A DNA stretch of 22,832 nt from Apostichopus californicus (GCA_020650975.1 JAIPMN010172136.1:1-22832); one strand, 5' to 3'; positions 9,374 to 19,389 are shown, numbered from the stretch's first letter. Numbers and translations are program-made. Notes: generated from the sequence alone by a model not told the origin.

Positions 9374-9895
9374 CAAGCACCACGTCCTCAGAATCAATCT
9401 GAACTACAAGCCTACCTGGGACTTTTGGGATACTACCGAAAGTTTATCCCTAATCTTTCACATAAGATTGCACCACTTACACAGTTATTACAGAAGGAAT
9501 ATGTTTCTGATAAGACTGTCAAGAAGGGTAAAGCCAAGTCTAAGAAGCCCTCAAATCCTGATCCAAAATTCTTATGGGGAACTGAACAAGAGAATGCATT
9601 CCAGGAGTCAAAGGAATTGCTATAAAATGATACTTGCCTAGTTCATTTTGATCCTGCCAAGCCTATCCTTCTGCAAACCGACGCTAGTCCATACGGCCTA
9701 GGAGCGATTATCAGCCATCACATGCCAGATGGAAGTGAACGCCCAATAGGATTCGCATCACGCACTTTGACTGTTAGTGAACGAAACTATGCCCAGTATG
9801 AGAAGGAAGGATTATCCATTATATTTGGACTGAAGAAGTTCCATAAGTACCTGCATGGAAGACACTTCACCATTGTTACAGACCATAAGCCATAA
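9374..9895 (+). pseudogene. pol: Pol segment 2: RT connection and RNase H, two stops
   Basis: The same frame resumes after the TAG with LQAYLGLLGYYRKFIPNLS, the usual RT-RNase H connection. It is interrupted by TAA at 9623-9625 and again by TAA at 9893-9895. Between those stops lies RNase H: TDAS (first catalytic Asp), YEKE (Glu) and TDHKP (Asp), the last immediately before the second stop. The domain would degrade the RNA strand of the RNA-DNA hybrid during reverse transcription. No frameshift is needed across this interval; each break is a single in-frame stop codon. Confidence 0.92.
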
Positions 9896-10308
9896 GTAGC
9901 TCTATTTGGAAATCAGAAACCAGCCATCCCTATGTCTTCAGCGAGAGTTGCCAGATGGCACATGATATTATCAGCTTATGAGTTTGACATAATCCATAAG
10001 TCTGGTACTAATCACAGCAACGCAGATGCATTATCTCGCTTACCATTAACTAACTGTGAGGAAACAGCGTGGTTATTTGATCGACTCTTCCCCACAGAAA
10101 GAGAACAAATAAACCTGCTCTGTGACGTAGAAAAGCGTCCAGTGGAAGCGACAGAGGTGAAACGTCTCACTGACAAAGATCCAGTTTTGTCAGGTGTCAG
10201 ACAATACATATTAGATGGATGGCCAGAGCAGAGAAATCTTGGGGAAGATTTTGCAGCATTTTCACAGAAAAGGAAGGAATTAAGTGTAGAAGATGGAATA
10301 GTTCTTTT
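9896..10308 (+). pseudogene. pol: Pol segment 3: RNase H end and linker to integrase
   Basis: This continues in the same frame with ALFGNQKPAIP, RVARWHMILSAYEFDI and SNADALSRLP, the standard C-terminal part of gypsy RNase H. A variable acidic/basic linker follows towards integrase. The frame runs into a stop at 10331-10333 only because of a one-base insertion in the T run at 10305-10308. Beyond that run the integrase sequence is in the +1 frame. The linker has no recognised domain. Confidence 0.88.
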
Positions 10309-10913
10309 GGGGACATCGAGTGGTGATTCCTAGTGATGCAGATATGAGAATCAGTCTGATCGAGGAACTACATGCTACACATCCAGGAATAGTGAAGATG
10401 AAAGCCCTTGCAAGATCATATTTTTGGTGGCCAACATATGATAGAGATTTGGAAAGAAAAAGTAAGGAGTGTGAATTATGCCAAACACACCAGAAACAAC
10501 CTCAATCAGCCCCAGTTCAGCCCTGGGAATATCCTGACAAGCCTTGGATCCGCTTACACATAGATTATGCAAGTATTCAGGACCAAGATGTTCTCATAGT
10601 AGTAGATGCCTACAGTAAATGGATTGAAGCAATAAGAGTTAACAATGCAACTGCCAATGCAGCCATCACAGTGTTAAGGAGATTGTTTGCAACCCATAGA
10701 TTACCGGAAACCATAGTTAGCGACAATGGCACTCAGTTTGTGTCAGAAGAATTTGCTCAGTTTCTTTCAAGTAATAACATAGAACATGTTCGAACTGCTC
10801 CAAAACATCCTGCAAGTAACGGTCTCGCGGAGAGAGCGGTGCAAACCATTAAGAATGGAGTCAAGAAGATGACAAGAGGAAACCTAGAACTAAACTACAG
10901 CAAGTTCTATTAA
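10309..10913 (+). pseudogene. pol: Pol segment 4: integrase zinc and catalytic core
   Basis: A frame ending in TAA at 10911-10913. The N-terminal zinc-binding region has the His pair HATH near 10369-10380, then FWWPTYDRDL and the Cys pair CELC near 10471-10482. The catalytic core is complete: Asp in LHIDYAS, Asp in VSDNGTQF and Glu in GLAERAVQT, with 35 residues between the second Asp and the Glu (D,D-35-E). It would insert element cDNA into host DNA. The frame is lost near 10889, where one base appears to be missing from an A run; the homologous continuation is in the -1 frame. Confidence 0.94.
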
Positions 10914-11557
10914 GGTATCGCATTACACCACATGCAACTACAGGCCAAACTCCCAGTGAACTGTTGTTCAAGCGACGTATCAAAACCAGACTTGATCAAG
11001 TACGACCTAACTTAGCAAGAAAAGTGAAGTTACAGCAAACTGGTATGCAGCAAAGGTGTAACAGAAAAGCAAAGAGTCGAGAGTACTATGAACAAGATCC
11101 AGTTTGGGCTAAGAACTTTGCCTCTGGTCCTACTTGGTTAAAAGGAGTCATAACCGATATTCTAAACCCATCAATGTGTGTAATTGAACTAGATGATTGC
11201 CGAAAGATCAGAAGACATTATGATCAAATCAGTCTTCGCATGGTACCCACCACTGATCCTCAAAGCATTTATCCTACTTCAGAAAATTTGCTAGAAAAAG
11301 AACTAGTTGTAATGCCTAATGATGCAGCACCCCAAATAGCTGATAATGATGTTGGCATGCCATTGCTTTTGGATAATGATAGTACTAAAGATTAAAGAAA
11401 CGGTGCTAGAGATGAGCCAGATATTTCACAAGTAACTAAGCAACCGCTTATTCTAGAAACTAGTAATCCGCAATGTCAGCCTGATAAACCAATCAGAGTA
11501 TCGACTAGATCTAAAACACCATCTGTGAAGTTGAACGATTATATTGTTTACAAGTGA
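10890..11557 (+). pseudogene. pol: Pol segment 5: integrase C-terminus with GPY/F motif
   Basis: The frame resumes with VLLRYRITPH and TPSELLFKRRI (conserved end of the gypsy integrase core). A Lys/Arg-rich stretch follows, then GPTWLKGVITDILNP, a GPY/F-like module of non-chromodomain elements. TAA at 11393-11395 interrupts it. The frame continues open with a polar tail carrying STRSKTPSVKLNDYI to TGA at 11555-11557, which I take as the original end because the RS.R..P..L.DY pattern is usual for mag-type Pol termini. If TAA is instead the real end, the protein stops 54 codons earlier. Confidence 0.86.
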
Positions 11558-11698
11558 AGACAAGTTTGTGTTTTAGCAAAATGTAAATATGTTATTGCAT
11601 GTTGTTAGCAAGTTGTAGTATACAAGACAAAATCACAACAAGAAGTGAAAAAAAATTAAAGATAATCATTTATTAAGCTTCATGGATAATGTTCAACT
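11558..11698 (+). other. Retrotransposon 3' untranslated stretch
   Basis: A short AT-rich stretch between the pol stop and the polypurine tract. No env-like frame is present: there is room for fewer than 50 codons and no membrane segment is seen. Confidence 0.75.
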
Positions 11699-11711
11699 AA
11701 AGGGGAGGAAT
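11699..11711 (+). other. Polypurine tract
   Basis: AAAGGGGAGGAA, followed by one T, abuts the 3' LTR. This is the expected RNase H-resistant primer for plus-strand DNA synthesis, in the correct place and strand. Confidence 0.92.
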
Positions 11712-11864
11712 TGTTATGTATTATAGGTAAAAATTATGTGTTTTAAAAGTACGGTAGATTGGCAAAACGGAGCAAGTGATCAGATCTTAATAAACATGAT
11801 TCGGAACTTTTAACTAACTTGTTACAGTCATTTATACTTGTTATGTCCGGAGAAGGACACGACA
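11712..11864 (+). repeat. 3' long terminal repeat
   Basis: 153 bp, opening TGTTATG and closing CACGACA, with AATAAA at 11789-11794. It matches the 5' LTR except for four substitutions and one missing A, all within its first 56 bases. It is followed directly by the right GTTGT duplication. Confidence 0.96.
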
Positions 11865-11869
11865 GTTGT
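11865..11869. repeat. Target-site duplication, right copy
   Basis: GTTGT directly after the 3' LTR, identical to 6246-6250. Confidence 0.9.
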
Positions 11870-12725
11870 AGACCCCTACGGCAACTGCTTAAACTTTAAG
11901 TTAGCTGTCATGTAAGTTTAAATTAGGGCCTAGGGCCTACACACAACGCTGTGCGTATACACACATGTTGTAATTACAGGAGCAACTGCCTACACGTAGA
12001 CATGGATTTTCGGTTAACTAAAAATGCAGTGTAGCCTGTGTAGATTTTGACGAGGTTTATTTATTTCTTATTCTGTCAATACTTCATGCGGCACGGATTC
12101 CCCTTGTGGAATGCAATGATTCCTTTTATGAGGGGATTTGTGTTTACGGTCAACTTTATGTCAAGTCACTCTTTAAAGCCAACAGTGTTTTATACTGGGC
12201 CTAGGCCTAATTTCTCGCCGGTTTAGAGTAATGTTCATTTTAGAAGAATGAATCAAGAGTGGGCCTAGCATCAGTGCGCTTAGGTGAGCGTTATTCATTA
12301 ATTATGCTTGGCAAATCCTTTTGTATAGTTAGATATCAAGTTAAGCCACCAATTACACACACGATTAGAGGCAGCATTTTATTCAGGCTAGTGCGAAAGT
12401 CTCATTAGAATATAGGCTAAACTGATTTTCATGGATAACTTGAAAATCGGAATTTTAAGCAGCCTTGACCTTATCTAGACTAGACCCCCACTCATCATTT
12501 ATCTTATACAAATATGATTGCAATAATCAGGAGTAGATAAGTCTCGGGCTTAATTAGCTACATACACGAACACACTTCGGTGAGCGATGACACAATGTAA
12601 CAATTAACGTTATTAGTTAGTGCACGTCTTGTTTAGAATGCTGTTAACTTAATCACATATCAAGGTGTGTGGCTTCATCATACATTAACAATTCTGCACA
12701 AAATGTTTGCATAAATCCCCCACCG

Positions 12726-12737
12726 CCCCCCCCCCCC
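12726..12737. repeat. Poly-C run
   Basis: A run of 12 C preceded by CCCCCACCG. It is simple sequence in the long intron; the glycine-rich frame it creates on the minus strand is an artefact. Confidence 0.9.
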
Positions 12738-13613
12738 AAGTTAAAAAAATTGCTAAACAAAATCAGTGTAGTAAAGACCAACTCGTTACTCCACACTAAG
12801 CTAGACAGGTAGGCTAGGCCGAATGTGTGATGAATTCTCGGGAGATTTTTTCCTGTGTTGCGGGCTGTCAAAGTGATAATTGTGGGGGAGCGTCGGCTGC
12901 TTTGACTGCATCGCCTTGCTCTGCAGTTTCATTCTGGCCAGGGAGAAAGTAACGTGCACTATACCCGGCTAAATTGAATAGGCTTGTGGAACAGGTTGGC
13001 CTACAGTACTACTAATAGGATATATAAACTTGTGTGGAGAAATTTGAAAACCAATGAGATTAATCTCTAATTGAAATTTAACAATATAGCGAGTGTGAGA
13101 GAAATACACAGTAATAAGCTATACTGCTCACACATGACAATTACTGTTATTAGGCATTTTGCCTACATATTTAGGTACTGGAAAATGATACGACTGGTCA
13201 AGTTTTGCTTAATCTAAACATGCAGCCGTAGTTTGTAAAACTGTAATTCGGGTTGTTTGGAGCATATTCTGATACAACAGTGGTTAAAGAAAACTATTGT
13301 TTGGCACCAGGAAATGCTGCTCCCATTATGGTAATCATAAATAATATATGCATCAGTCTATTTAAATCGCTGGAGAATTTGTGAGATTAAACTAATGCGT
13401 CAGATGGATGTATTTTGCAAATAAAAGTAAAAATATTCATTACATGGGTGTGCCGCATATTTTTGTTTTCCTTCTTTTTTTTACTTTTTTTTTATTTACA
13501 AGATGAATTGTTTATGTTAAAAGCAACCAATGGATCCAATCACACATTGATTTCTAACCTGGATTGCAAAATAATACAATTATATTATAATACTACAATG
13601 GCCGTTAGGTGCG

Positions 13614-13628
13614 GGTGACAGTGTCACC
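13614..13628. repeat. Short perfect palindrome
   Basis: GGTGACA-G-TGTCACC, with 7-bp arms around one base, followed by GTGACAC, which repeats half of it. It could be a protein-binding site for a dimer, but there is no independent support. Confidence 0.4.
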
Positions 13629-14023
13629 GTGACACAGAGTAATACAACCTAACTCAAAATACATAGTTTAGAATAGTACATAGCCTAATTATGTTATATT
13701 TTGTAGTGCATTGTTATCAATTAAGGTCAATAAAACAGTCTGCTCTAAATAATTCACATTGTTACTTTAGTACTTATTTATTTTTATTTTTTAGGATAAC
13801 TTGTCAAAAATATATGTGTTTGTTTTATGCAACAGTATTTTTTAATACAACAATATTCGGAAAGGAATAAATAGTTAAATTTACATCATTGATGATTTAT
13901 TGATGATTTAATTGTAAAGTTACATTGTAATTGAAGCTATTAAATGAAATTACAATAAGAACACGTGAGGGTTGAAAGTTAAAATGAGCAATCATAATAA
14001 TCCTGGTATTCCTCTCACTGCAG

Positions 14024-14226
14024 ATACCAATATCTAGACTGTTCCTGGGGTGTTCCTTCAGTAAGGTAGATAAAGGTGATATCGTGCTCCAATCTGGTCT
14101 TTGTTTACCAACCCTGTCGACACTGGAGAAGTTATTAGTAAATACATACACAACAGAACTTACTGAGGAAGACGTTATTGGACAATTGAACTATGGAGTA
14201 CAGTCTAGGAGATTCAAAGAACTTTG
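14024..14226 (+). CDS. Host gene exon, type a (first copy)
   Basis: 203 nt (67 codons plus 2, phase 0 to 2), with acceptor CACTGCAG and donor GTGAGT. It begins IPISRLFLGCSFSKVDKGDI, continues VLQSGLCLPTLSTLEKLL, and ends LNYGVQSRRFKEL. The homologous exon at 19184-19389 shares 17 of the first 30 residues and 9 of the last 13, including IPI, SF.KVD..DI.L.SGL.LP and LNY...S.RFKEL. The Leu/Ile spacing in LPTLSTLEKLL and RRFKEL fits leucine-rich-repeat-like folding; this is inference. The plus strand is supported by splice sites, conserved phase and its paralogue. The family is not recognised. Confidence 0.86.
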
Positions 14227-15445
14227 GTGAGTACAAGAAATTGATATGGAGGAGAAAAATGGTCAGAATAAATTAAAGTAGGGTCTAAGCGTACGTCTAT
14301 AATGTTTGTATGTAGGTTGACATTAATGTTCTTATGTAGGCCTATACATAAAACACCGCGTAAAAGACGAAATATATATTTATCATAGTTTTAAAGGTTT
14401 GGTTAAAGTAATAAAGAAAGTAGGCAATTTCCCAAAATGCATTTGAAACAGCTAAGAAAATCATTGTATATAATGGCTAAGTCCCTTTCCTCTACTAAAT
14501 TTCAGTCCCACCAACAGGTATACCATTCCCTGATAGATTTTCGAGATGAAAAAATCACCCTAGTTTTGCTCATGACACAGCAGAATATCATCCTTCATTA
14601 TGAAAGGCAGCTACAGTTATGTACTGTCATTGCATACAATTTAAGGACTGAGGATAAATTTATTTTAATATGATAAAAATGAAGATAATAATGATAATAA
14701 TAAGTAACACAAATTTTGATGTAATTCGATCATCGAAATTATCCAATGATACCCATGAATTTAACAGGTTCTTGTAAACATTTAAAGCAGATATGTTTTG
14801 GTGAAACATCAGATATTATAAACAAAACAATATTAATCAAAATACTTCTCCATCCACAAATGACAGCTGCGACAGTTTTACGGTAAAATGTGTACAGTTT
14901 AAATCTTAGTTGAAACAGTTATGTGAAAGACACTTTAACACAGGGTAGTTTATTTTAACCGAGCCTCATACCTGTCACGAGGCAGGTATATCACAAGTAG
15001 GCTATAGATATTTAAGTTTGTACATTTAAATGGATGTATCATTTCAATAACATTATTAGGACCATGAATATATTTGAATAGTGAGATCGCTTACATTTAT
15101 TACATTAAAAATAAGAAACAGAGAGAAGAACGAAAAAATCAGCCGATGAATCTTTTGAAATATGATCAACCTTACTGTTTCATGCCAGCTACAGTTTTCT
15201 TAAAGAAATGATAGCGTTTTGTCAGTATATCATTATGTATATAATGTGTAAACTGTATTGTATGTAAATTAGATACATAAAGCTCATTTTATATGAACAC
15301 TAAGCTGGTTACGTGTTGTTCAACATTATTTGGAAAAGATTGAGTAACTTGAGAGGGAACAATCATCATACTTTTTCAGACTTTTTTTTTTTTAGATGAG
15401 CGAGACTAGTCACAACTTTATCTTAATTATTTTCTTGTTTTACAG
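14227..15445. other. Intron between a and b exons
   Basis: A phase-2 intron of 1219 bp with donor GTGAGT and acceptor TTTTACAG. It is AT-rich with a poly-T run near 15381-15393. I see no other gene or element; the 78-codon frame inside it has no recognisable features. Confidence 0.65.
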
Positions 15446-15522
15446 GTTTTATCTTTGTAAACTGCCAACATCCATCAGTCCTGAGATGATACCAGAAACA
15501 GCAAAATCAAGGAATATTAAAG
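15446..15522 (+). CDS. Host gene exon, type b, LRR-like
   Basis: 77 nt (phase 2 to 1), with acceptor TTGTTTTACAG and donor GTATTT. Joined in phase to the a exon it completes a Trp codon, then reads FYLCKLPTSISPEMIP and ETAKSRNIK. The order FKEL-FYLCKL...I...AKSRNIKVL resembles one leucine-rich repeat (L..L.L..C.L) running from the end of exon a through exon b into exon c. It is the only b copy in the window, so support comes from matching phase on both sides, good splice sites and the absence of stops. Confidence 0.75.
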
Positions 15523-16449
15523 GTATTTGCGACAGCTCACAATGGGATTTTTTTTAAATAAGCATGGAAACGGCGCTCACTTTTTCGTGGGTGCTTTTAG
15601 AATAGTACGATTGAGAGTTTTTGAAGGGCGGAAGAAGGGGGGGGGGTGCGGAGGGCAGAGTAACTTTTCTGAGAAAATTATTGTAACTGTATGCATTATA
15701 TAAATTTGCATATATTGGTTCCATCATAGCCGTGCACTTCTTGCGTTGTCTGCTAGCTAGTGGGTGTGCATATACCATTCATTCATATAGCACGTGTAAG
15801 GATAGGACATATCCCATTGTGTATGGGTACATGAGATGTTTCTAGGTGTTCCAATCCTTTGTCATTTATTTTATGAATTGTTCAGTAAAAACTGACTCTG
15901 TAATATGTGTGTAGGTGGAAGCAGTACCAATATGCTGAAACGACGAACAAAGACATTATGAAAAATTTGACAGAAAAATTAAAACTTTACTCTATTTCTT
16001 ACTATTAACGTCTTTCCCTGTTTCTCTTTATTTTTAATTAAATTTACACTTTACTGCGAAGGTCGTCTATAAACTGTGAGAGAAGAAGATAATGCACAGT
16101 GCGGGGGGGCATGTATCTACTCTTAGTAATGACCGTTCAGTTATAATGACTAATAATACCAAAGTGACGTTAGCAACACATTACTATCAAAATTGCAAAG
16201 TATCCTACTTAATTTAAAAGGTAGTTAATACACCTATTCCTTCTGTACGTTTTAATCTTGCTTGTTTATTACTGTTTTGAAAATGAATAAACCAGAAAGA
16301 GAGCTGCATATAGAGAAATAGTCCATCAACAAAAACAAAATAACAATCGAGAATTATTTAATATTTCAAGCATGGTAGTTTTATTTTGTTATCGTAGGTA
16401 AGCACGACTAGTAATATGTTAATGTTGTTTTAATTTTCTATCTCTGAAG
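15523..16449. other. Intron between b and c exons
   Basis: A phase-1 intron of 927 bp. It contains a 10-base G run at 15637-15646 and a shorter one near 16103-16109. No gene or mobile element is seen. Confidence 0.65.
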
Positions 16450-16505
16450 TTCTTTGGCCGGAAAATACCAGTCAACTTGATCTGCAGTCCGGCAAATGGA
16501 AACAG
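16450..16505 (+). CDS. Host gene exon, type c (second copy)
   Basis: 56 nt (phase 1 to 0), with acceptor CTCTGAAG and donor GTTGGT (a weaker donor than the others). With the carried-over G it reads VLWPENTSQLDLQSGKWKQ. It aligns without gaps to the exon at 170-222, sharing 9 of 18 residues with SxLxLQSGxWK as the core. It is one codon longer than the first copy at its 3' end, so the donor may have shifted by three bases. The LDLQSG segment continues the leucine-rich-like pattern from exon b. Confidence 0.78.
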
Positions 16506-17088
16506 GTTGGTGATAAGATTATAAACGTACGTAAGGATCAACATGGCCCATGTTTTGTAATTGATATAGCCTATTTAACTGATAGTGTGCATATCATTGT
16601 ACCGTGGAATATGCCATTGAGGCGACGATACAACTCTGAAACAGTGAGTGGTATGCTGCTTAATCTGTTGCAATCATTTTCAAGAATGAAAAAACCTTTA
16701 TCAGTAATTGTTGTCCATTCTGGTTAAGTATCAGTTAGAAATATGAATAGAGAGATGGTGATGGGGGGAGGTGAAGTTTTTAGGTACTATTTGATGGTTT
16801 AGGAAACTTAGGATATCCTCATGCTCATTGATAGCTTCACAAAGTGATGACGTTAGATAAAACAAGTAGTGGAATAAATATGAAATGATATATTTAATGA
16901 GTCTAAGATTAAGGAAGAGGTGAACAAAAGAAGGCTCTAATCAATGTACGAGATGAGGGGGAACACTGCAGACAGACAAATAAAAACCCGAACTAGAATT
17001 TGAAGGACTTTATTCAGAAAGTGTCAGTCTCTAGAGTAGAAAGAGACCAGTTAAACATATGCGTTATTTTAGTCATTTTATTTCATAG
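16506..17088. other. Intron between c and d exons
   Basis: A phase-0 intron of 583 bp, acceptor TTTCATAG. It is the shortest intron recognised here, and nothing else is identified in it. Confidence 0.65.
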
Positions 17089-17208
17089 GCCGAAGACATC
17101 CAGACTATTACAGAGCTGTGTTCAAATGTTGTCGGCATCAATAAAGTAAACAGTCGGGAATCACAGAAGTCAACCATAGAACTCCTGAAGAAAGCATCCA
17201 GGCATGAC
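17089..17208 (+). CDS. Host gene exon, type d (second copy)
   Basis: 120 nt (40 codons, phase 0 to 0), with acceptor TTTCATAG and donor GTAAGG. It begins AEDIQTITELCSNVVGIN and ends STIELLKKASRHD. It matches the exon at 2657-2776 in length, phase and 15 of 40 residues. In both units the junction to the next exon reads ASxHD-IPI. The segment is mostly polar with regularly spaced I/L, suggesting helices; no catalytic motif, signal peptide or membrane segment is seen. Confidence 0.85.
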
Positions 17209-19183
17209 GTAAGGATACATTGAAGGGATACGGTGAAGTAGAACAAACACATGAACATTAATTATTGTATTTATTGCTCTCCCCAACTTTCGGTGATTTG
17301 ATAGTGAGCCGGTTTATAAATTTTGGCATCAAAATTAGATAATTTAGAACCTTCCTAAATAACTGTTATTTAATAAACAAAATAAGAGATTTAAAAAAAA
17401 TATCGAGGTAAAACAAACATAAAACTTAAAGTTGATTATTGTACGCTAGGTAAAATTACACTAATCCTCTTAGCTACTGAACCATCCGCCATTTCTTATA
17501 TTTTTACAGTTACTTTAAATGGCTGAGGACTGGTTAGTCTATGGGCTCATCATGAGACCTGCACAAACATTAAAATTGATATATAAAATATTGATCTGTA
17601 TGCTCGGATAAAAAACATTGCTATTCCAGAAGCGACCTTTATTAGAAGCTTTAAAATCCGTTGCTCGTCCTTGTTGAATACTAATACCTAAATTAACAGA
17701 TAGTTAATATTTTAAATTCAACTAAAACGAGAAAATAAAATAATCGCCAGTAATTATTCAAGATGGTGCGATTTGGTTTGGCAGCTTGTCTTGAACCAGA
17801 ACTCAAGTAATGTAATACCAAGTGTTAGCATTAAACCCTAGCATTACCTAGCACAAGTCAACTGATCCCTGTAGACCCCCCCCCCCACCCCCTCACTGGG
17901 CTACTCTGCTAACAGCACATTACATCATAAAACATGTAGACAAGGCATTGTTGCTCTCATTATCCAAAGCAGATCTAACATACAATGTCACCAATGTAAG
18001 TTCAATTACTTACTTGTATTTTCAGTAAATTCCAATGAACCTGACATACGCCGACCCCCTCCCCACCTCCCCAACCCCTCATATTAACTTTATATTAAAA
18101 ACAGCAATAAGTCGCCTACACAATCTCTTTGTTGCAAATTGTCTAAAATAATACAGGGTTTCTATTTTAATCAGTCAGTAAATTCTTAACACTTTCATTT
18201 CACTGCCCGCCCCCTTCCCCCCTCCTTACTCATGAAAGTTAATACAAAATGAGCAACTTTTCAACAGACTTGCACAGTATTGAGTCTTTCAAAGTAAGAC
18301 ACACATAACAGGTAGCATCAAGGAGTTAAAGGTATTTTGTCATTTTACAACTTTGAATAAAATGTCTAAAACTATTTTGCCCACTCCCATTTACCCTAAA
18401 AAACACTCAACTTTTACACCAACCCCCCCCCCCCCCCAATGTATTTAACTTTGTATAGGCCTAGTAGATTAGCTCCACACTGACCCCCTAAAAACGGAAA
18501 GAAATATTGCAACCCATAATACAAAATTCAACACCCCTGTTTCACCCCATAATGATATTTGCTAATGTACACCAATTTACTCCGGTAACACCCTTCACCA
18601 ATACCCTCCATACGCTAATCTTCTAAACAAATTCCCCCTTCTTTACCTCCATTAAAACAAAACATGTCTTTATTTATAGTGTATTATTCTATTCATTCTA
18701 TTTATTATTTATTTTCCTTCAGAAGTCAGTGTTAATCCTGTTTTTATCATTCTATTACAGTTTTTTATCCTATACTAGAATTAATTACAACTGAACCGTA
18801 AATCAACCCATACCACTAACATAATATGTAATGCCCCCTCCCCCCCCCAAGACCTTTTCCCTGAACCCGCTGCACACCCTCCTGTTCCCCCTTTGTTCAA
18901 TAATCAAACAACTCTGTGTCTCTTTACAGGAAAGTAATATATTAGTGTAACTGTGCACTATAACCACTAAACACCCCCCCCCCCCAACCCTCTCCCCTTG
19001 ACATCAATTTGAAGATTAAACTGGCCCCATTATAACCCCCTCCAACCCCAGAACCATTAGTCCTTCATTAGTTATAAACGAATGAAATAGTCAACTCGTA
19101 AACATTATTGTAAAATACTCCAAGATATTTATGATATTATGATATAATTATTAATATTATAATTATTATTTACTTTCCTTCAG
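17209..19183. other. C-rich intron with decayed exon relic
   Basis: A phase-0 intron of 1975 bp between the second d and second a exons. From about 17,870 to 19,060 the plus strand repeatedly carries long C runs (17876-17886, 18423-18437, 18840-18848, 18974-18985 and shorter ones) in AT-rich sequence. It also holds a short copy of the downstream exon's acceptor region (18706-18732). Confidence 0.7.
18706..18732 (+). pseudogene. Relic of a type a exon acceptor
   Basis: The sequence TATTATTTATTTTCCTTCAGA followed by AGTCAGTGT closely copies the acceptor and first bases of the functional exon at 19184 (one mismatch in the first 21 bases), but lacks seven bases just inside the exon. No open continuation is seen. 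It looks like a partial, decayed duplicate of the a exon start, or a local sequence duplication that happens to include the splice site. Confidence 0.5.
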
Positions 19184-19389
19184 ATTCCTATAGTCAGTGT
19201 GAGTCTATTCCAGTCCTTTAACAAGGTTGATGAAGATGATATTACTCTCTACTCAGGTCTCTCTCTACCAATCATAACATCAATAAAGATCATGGACATA
19301 TTCACAGAGAGAGGGAGAGAAATGAATAAACATGAAGTTAATGGAATATTAAACTATGTACAACACTCTCAAAGATTCAAGGAACTGGG
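19184..19389 (+). CDS. Host gene exon, type a (second copy)
   Basis: 206 nt (68 codons plus 2, phase 0 to 2), with acceptor TTTCCTTCAG and donor GTAAGT. It begins IPIVSVSLFQSFNKVDEDDI, continues TLYSGLSLPIITSIKIMDIF, and ends ILNYVQHSQRFKEL. It is one codon longer than the copy at 14024-14226 because of an extra residue in the variable middle (about residues 38-55), while both ends are well conserved. It opens a second full module whose b exon should follow; I cannot find one in the remaining 3.4 kb. Confidence 0.9.

Larger units (their letters stand above)
6251..11864 (+). mobile_element. Ty3/gypsy LTR retrotransposon, mag-like, defective
   Basis: A complete 5614-bp element inserted in the sense orientation in a host intron. 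In order: 5' LTR, tRNA-Ser-like primer site, 0.9-kb leader, gag, protease, RT, RNase H, integrase, a short 3' untranslated stretch, polypurine tract and 3' LTR, bounded by GTTGT duplications. The order RT-RNase H-integrase places it in Ty3/gypsy (Metaviridae). The Gag capsid style, the paired knuckles of CxxC-x3-H and CxxC-x4-H form, the tRNA-Ser primer and the GPxWLxGVI C-terminal motif point to the mag/SURL lineage. There is no chromodomain and no env gene. The LTRs differ at four substitutions and one indel, so the insertion is fairly recent. Even so, gag-pol is broken by one frame change at the gag-pol boundary, four in-frame stops and two later frameshifts, and this copy cannot make a full polyprotein. 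Confidence 0.96.
2777..14023. other. 11.2-kb intron hosting mobile elements
   Basis: A phase-0 intron of 11,247 bp from donor GTAAGT to acceptor CTGCAG. It is by far the longest of this gene because it carries the foldback element at 5099-5325 and the LTR retrotransposon at 6251-11864. Both lie well away from the splice sites. Outside them, 2777-5098, 5326-6245 and 11870-14023 are AT-rich with short simple repeats, and I see no convincing gene there. The 12.8-13.0 kb stretch is somewhat more GC-rich than its surroundings, but I see no open frame with a recognisable product. Confidence 0.7.

Noticed and set aside
11558..11698. Possible env-like gene after pol
   Set aside because: Too short, with no open frame and no signal or membrane segment; the element is a retrotransposon without env.
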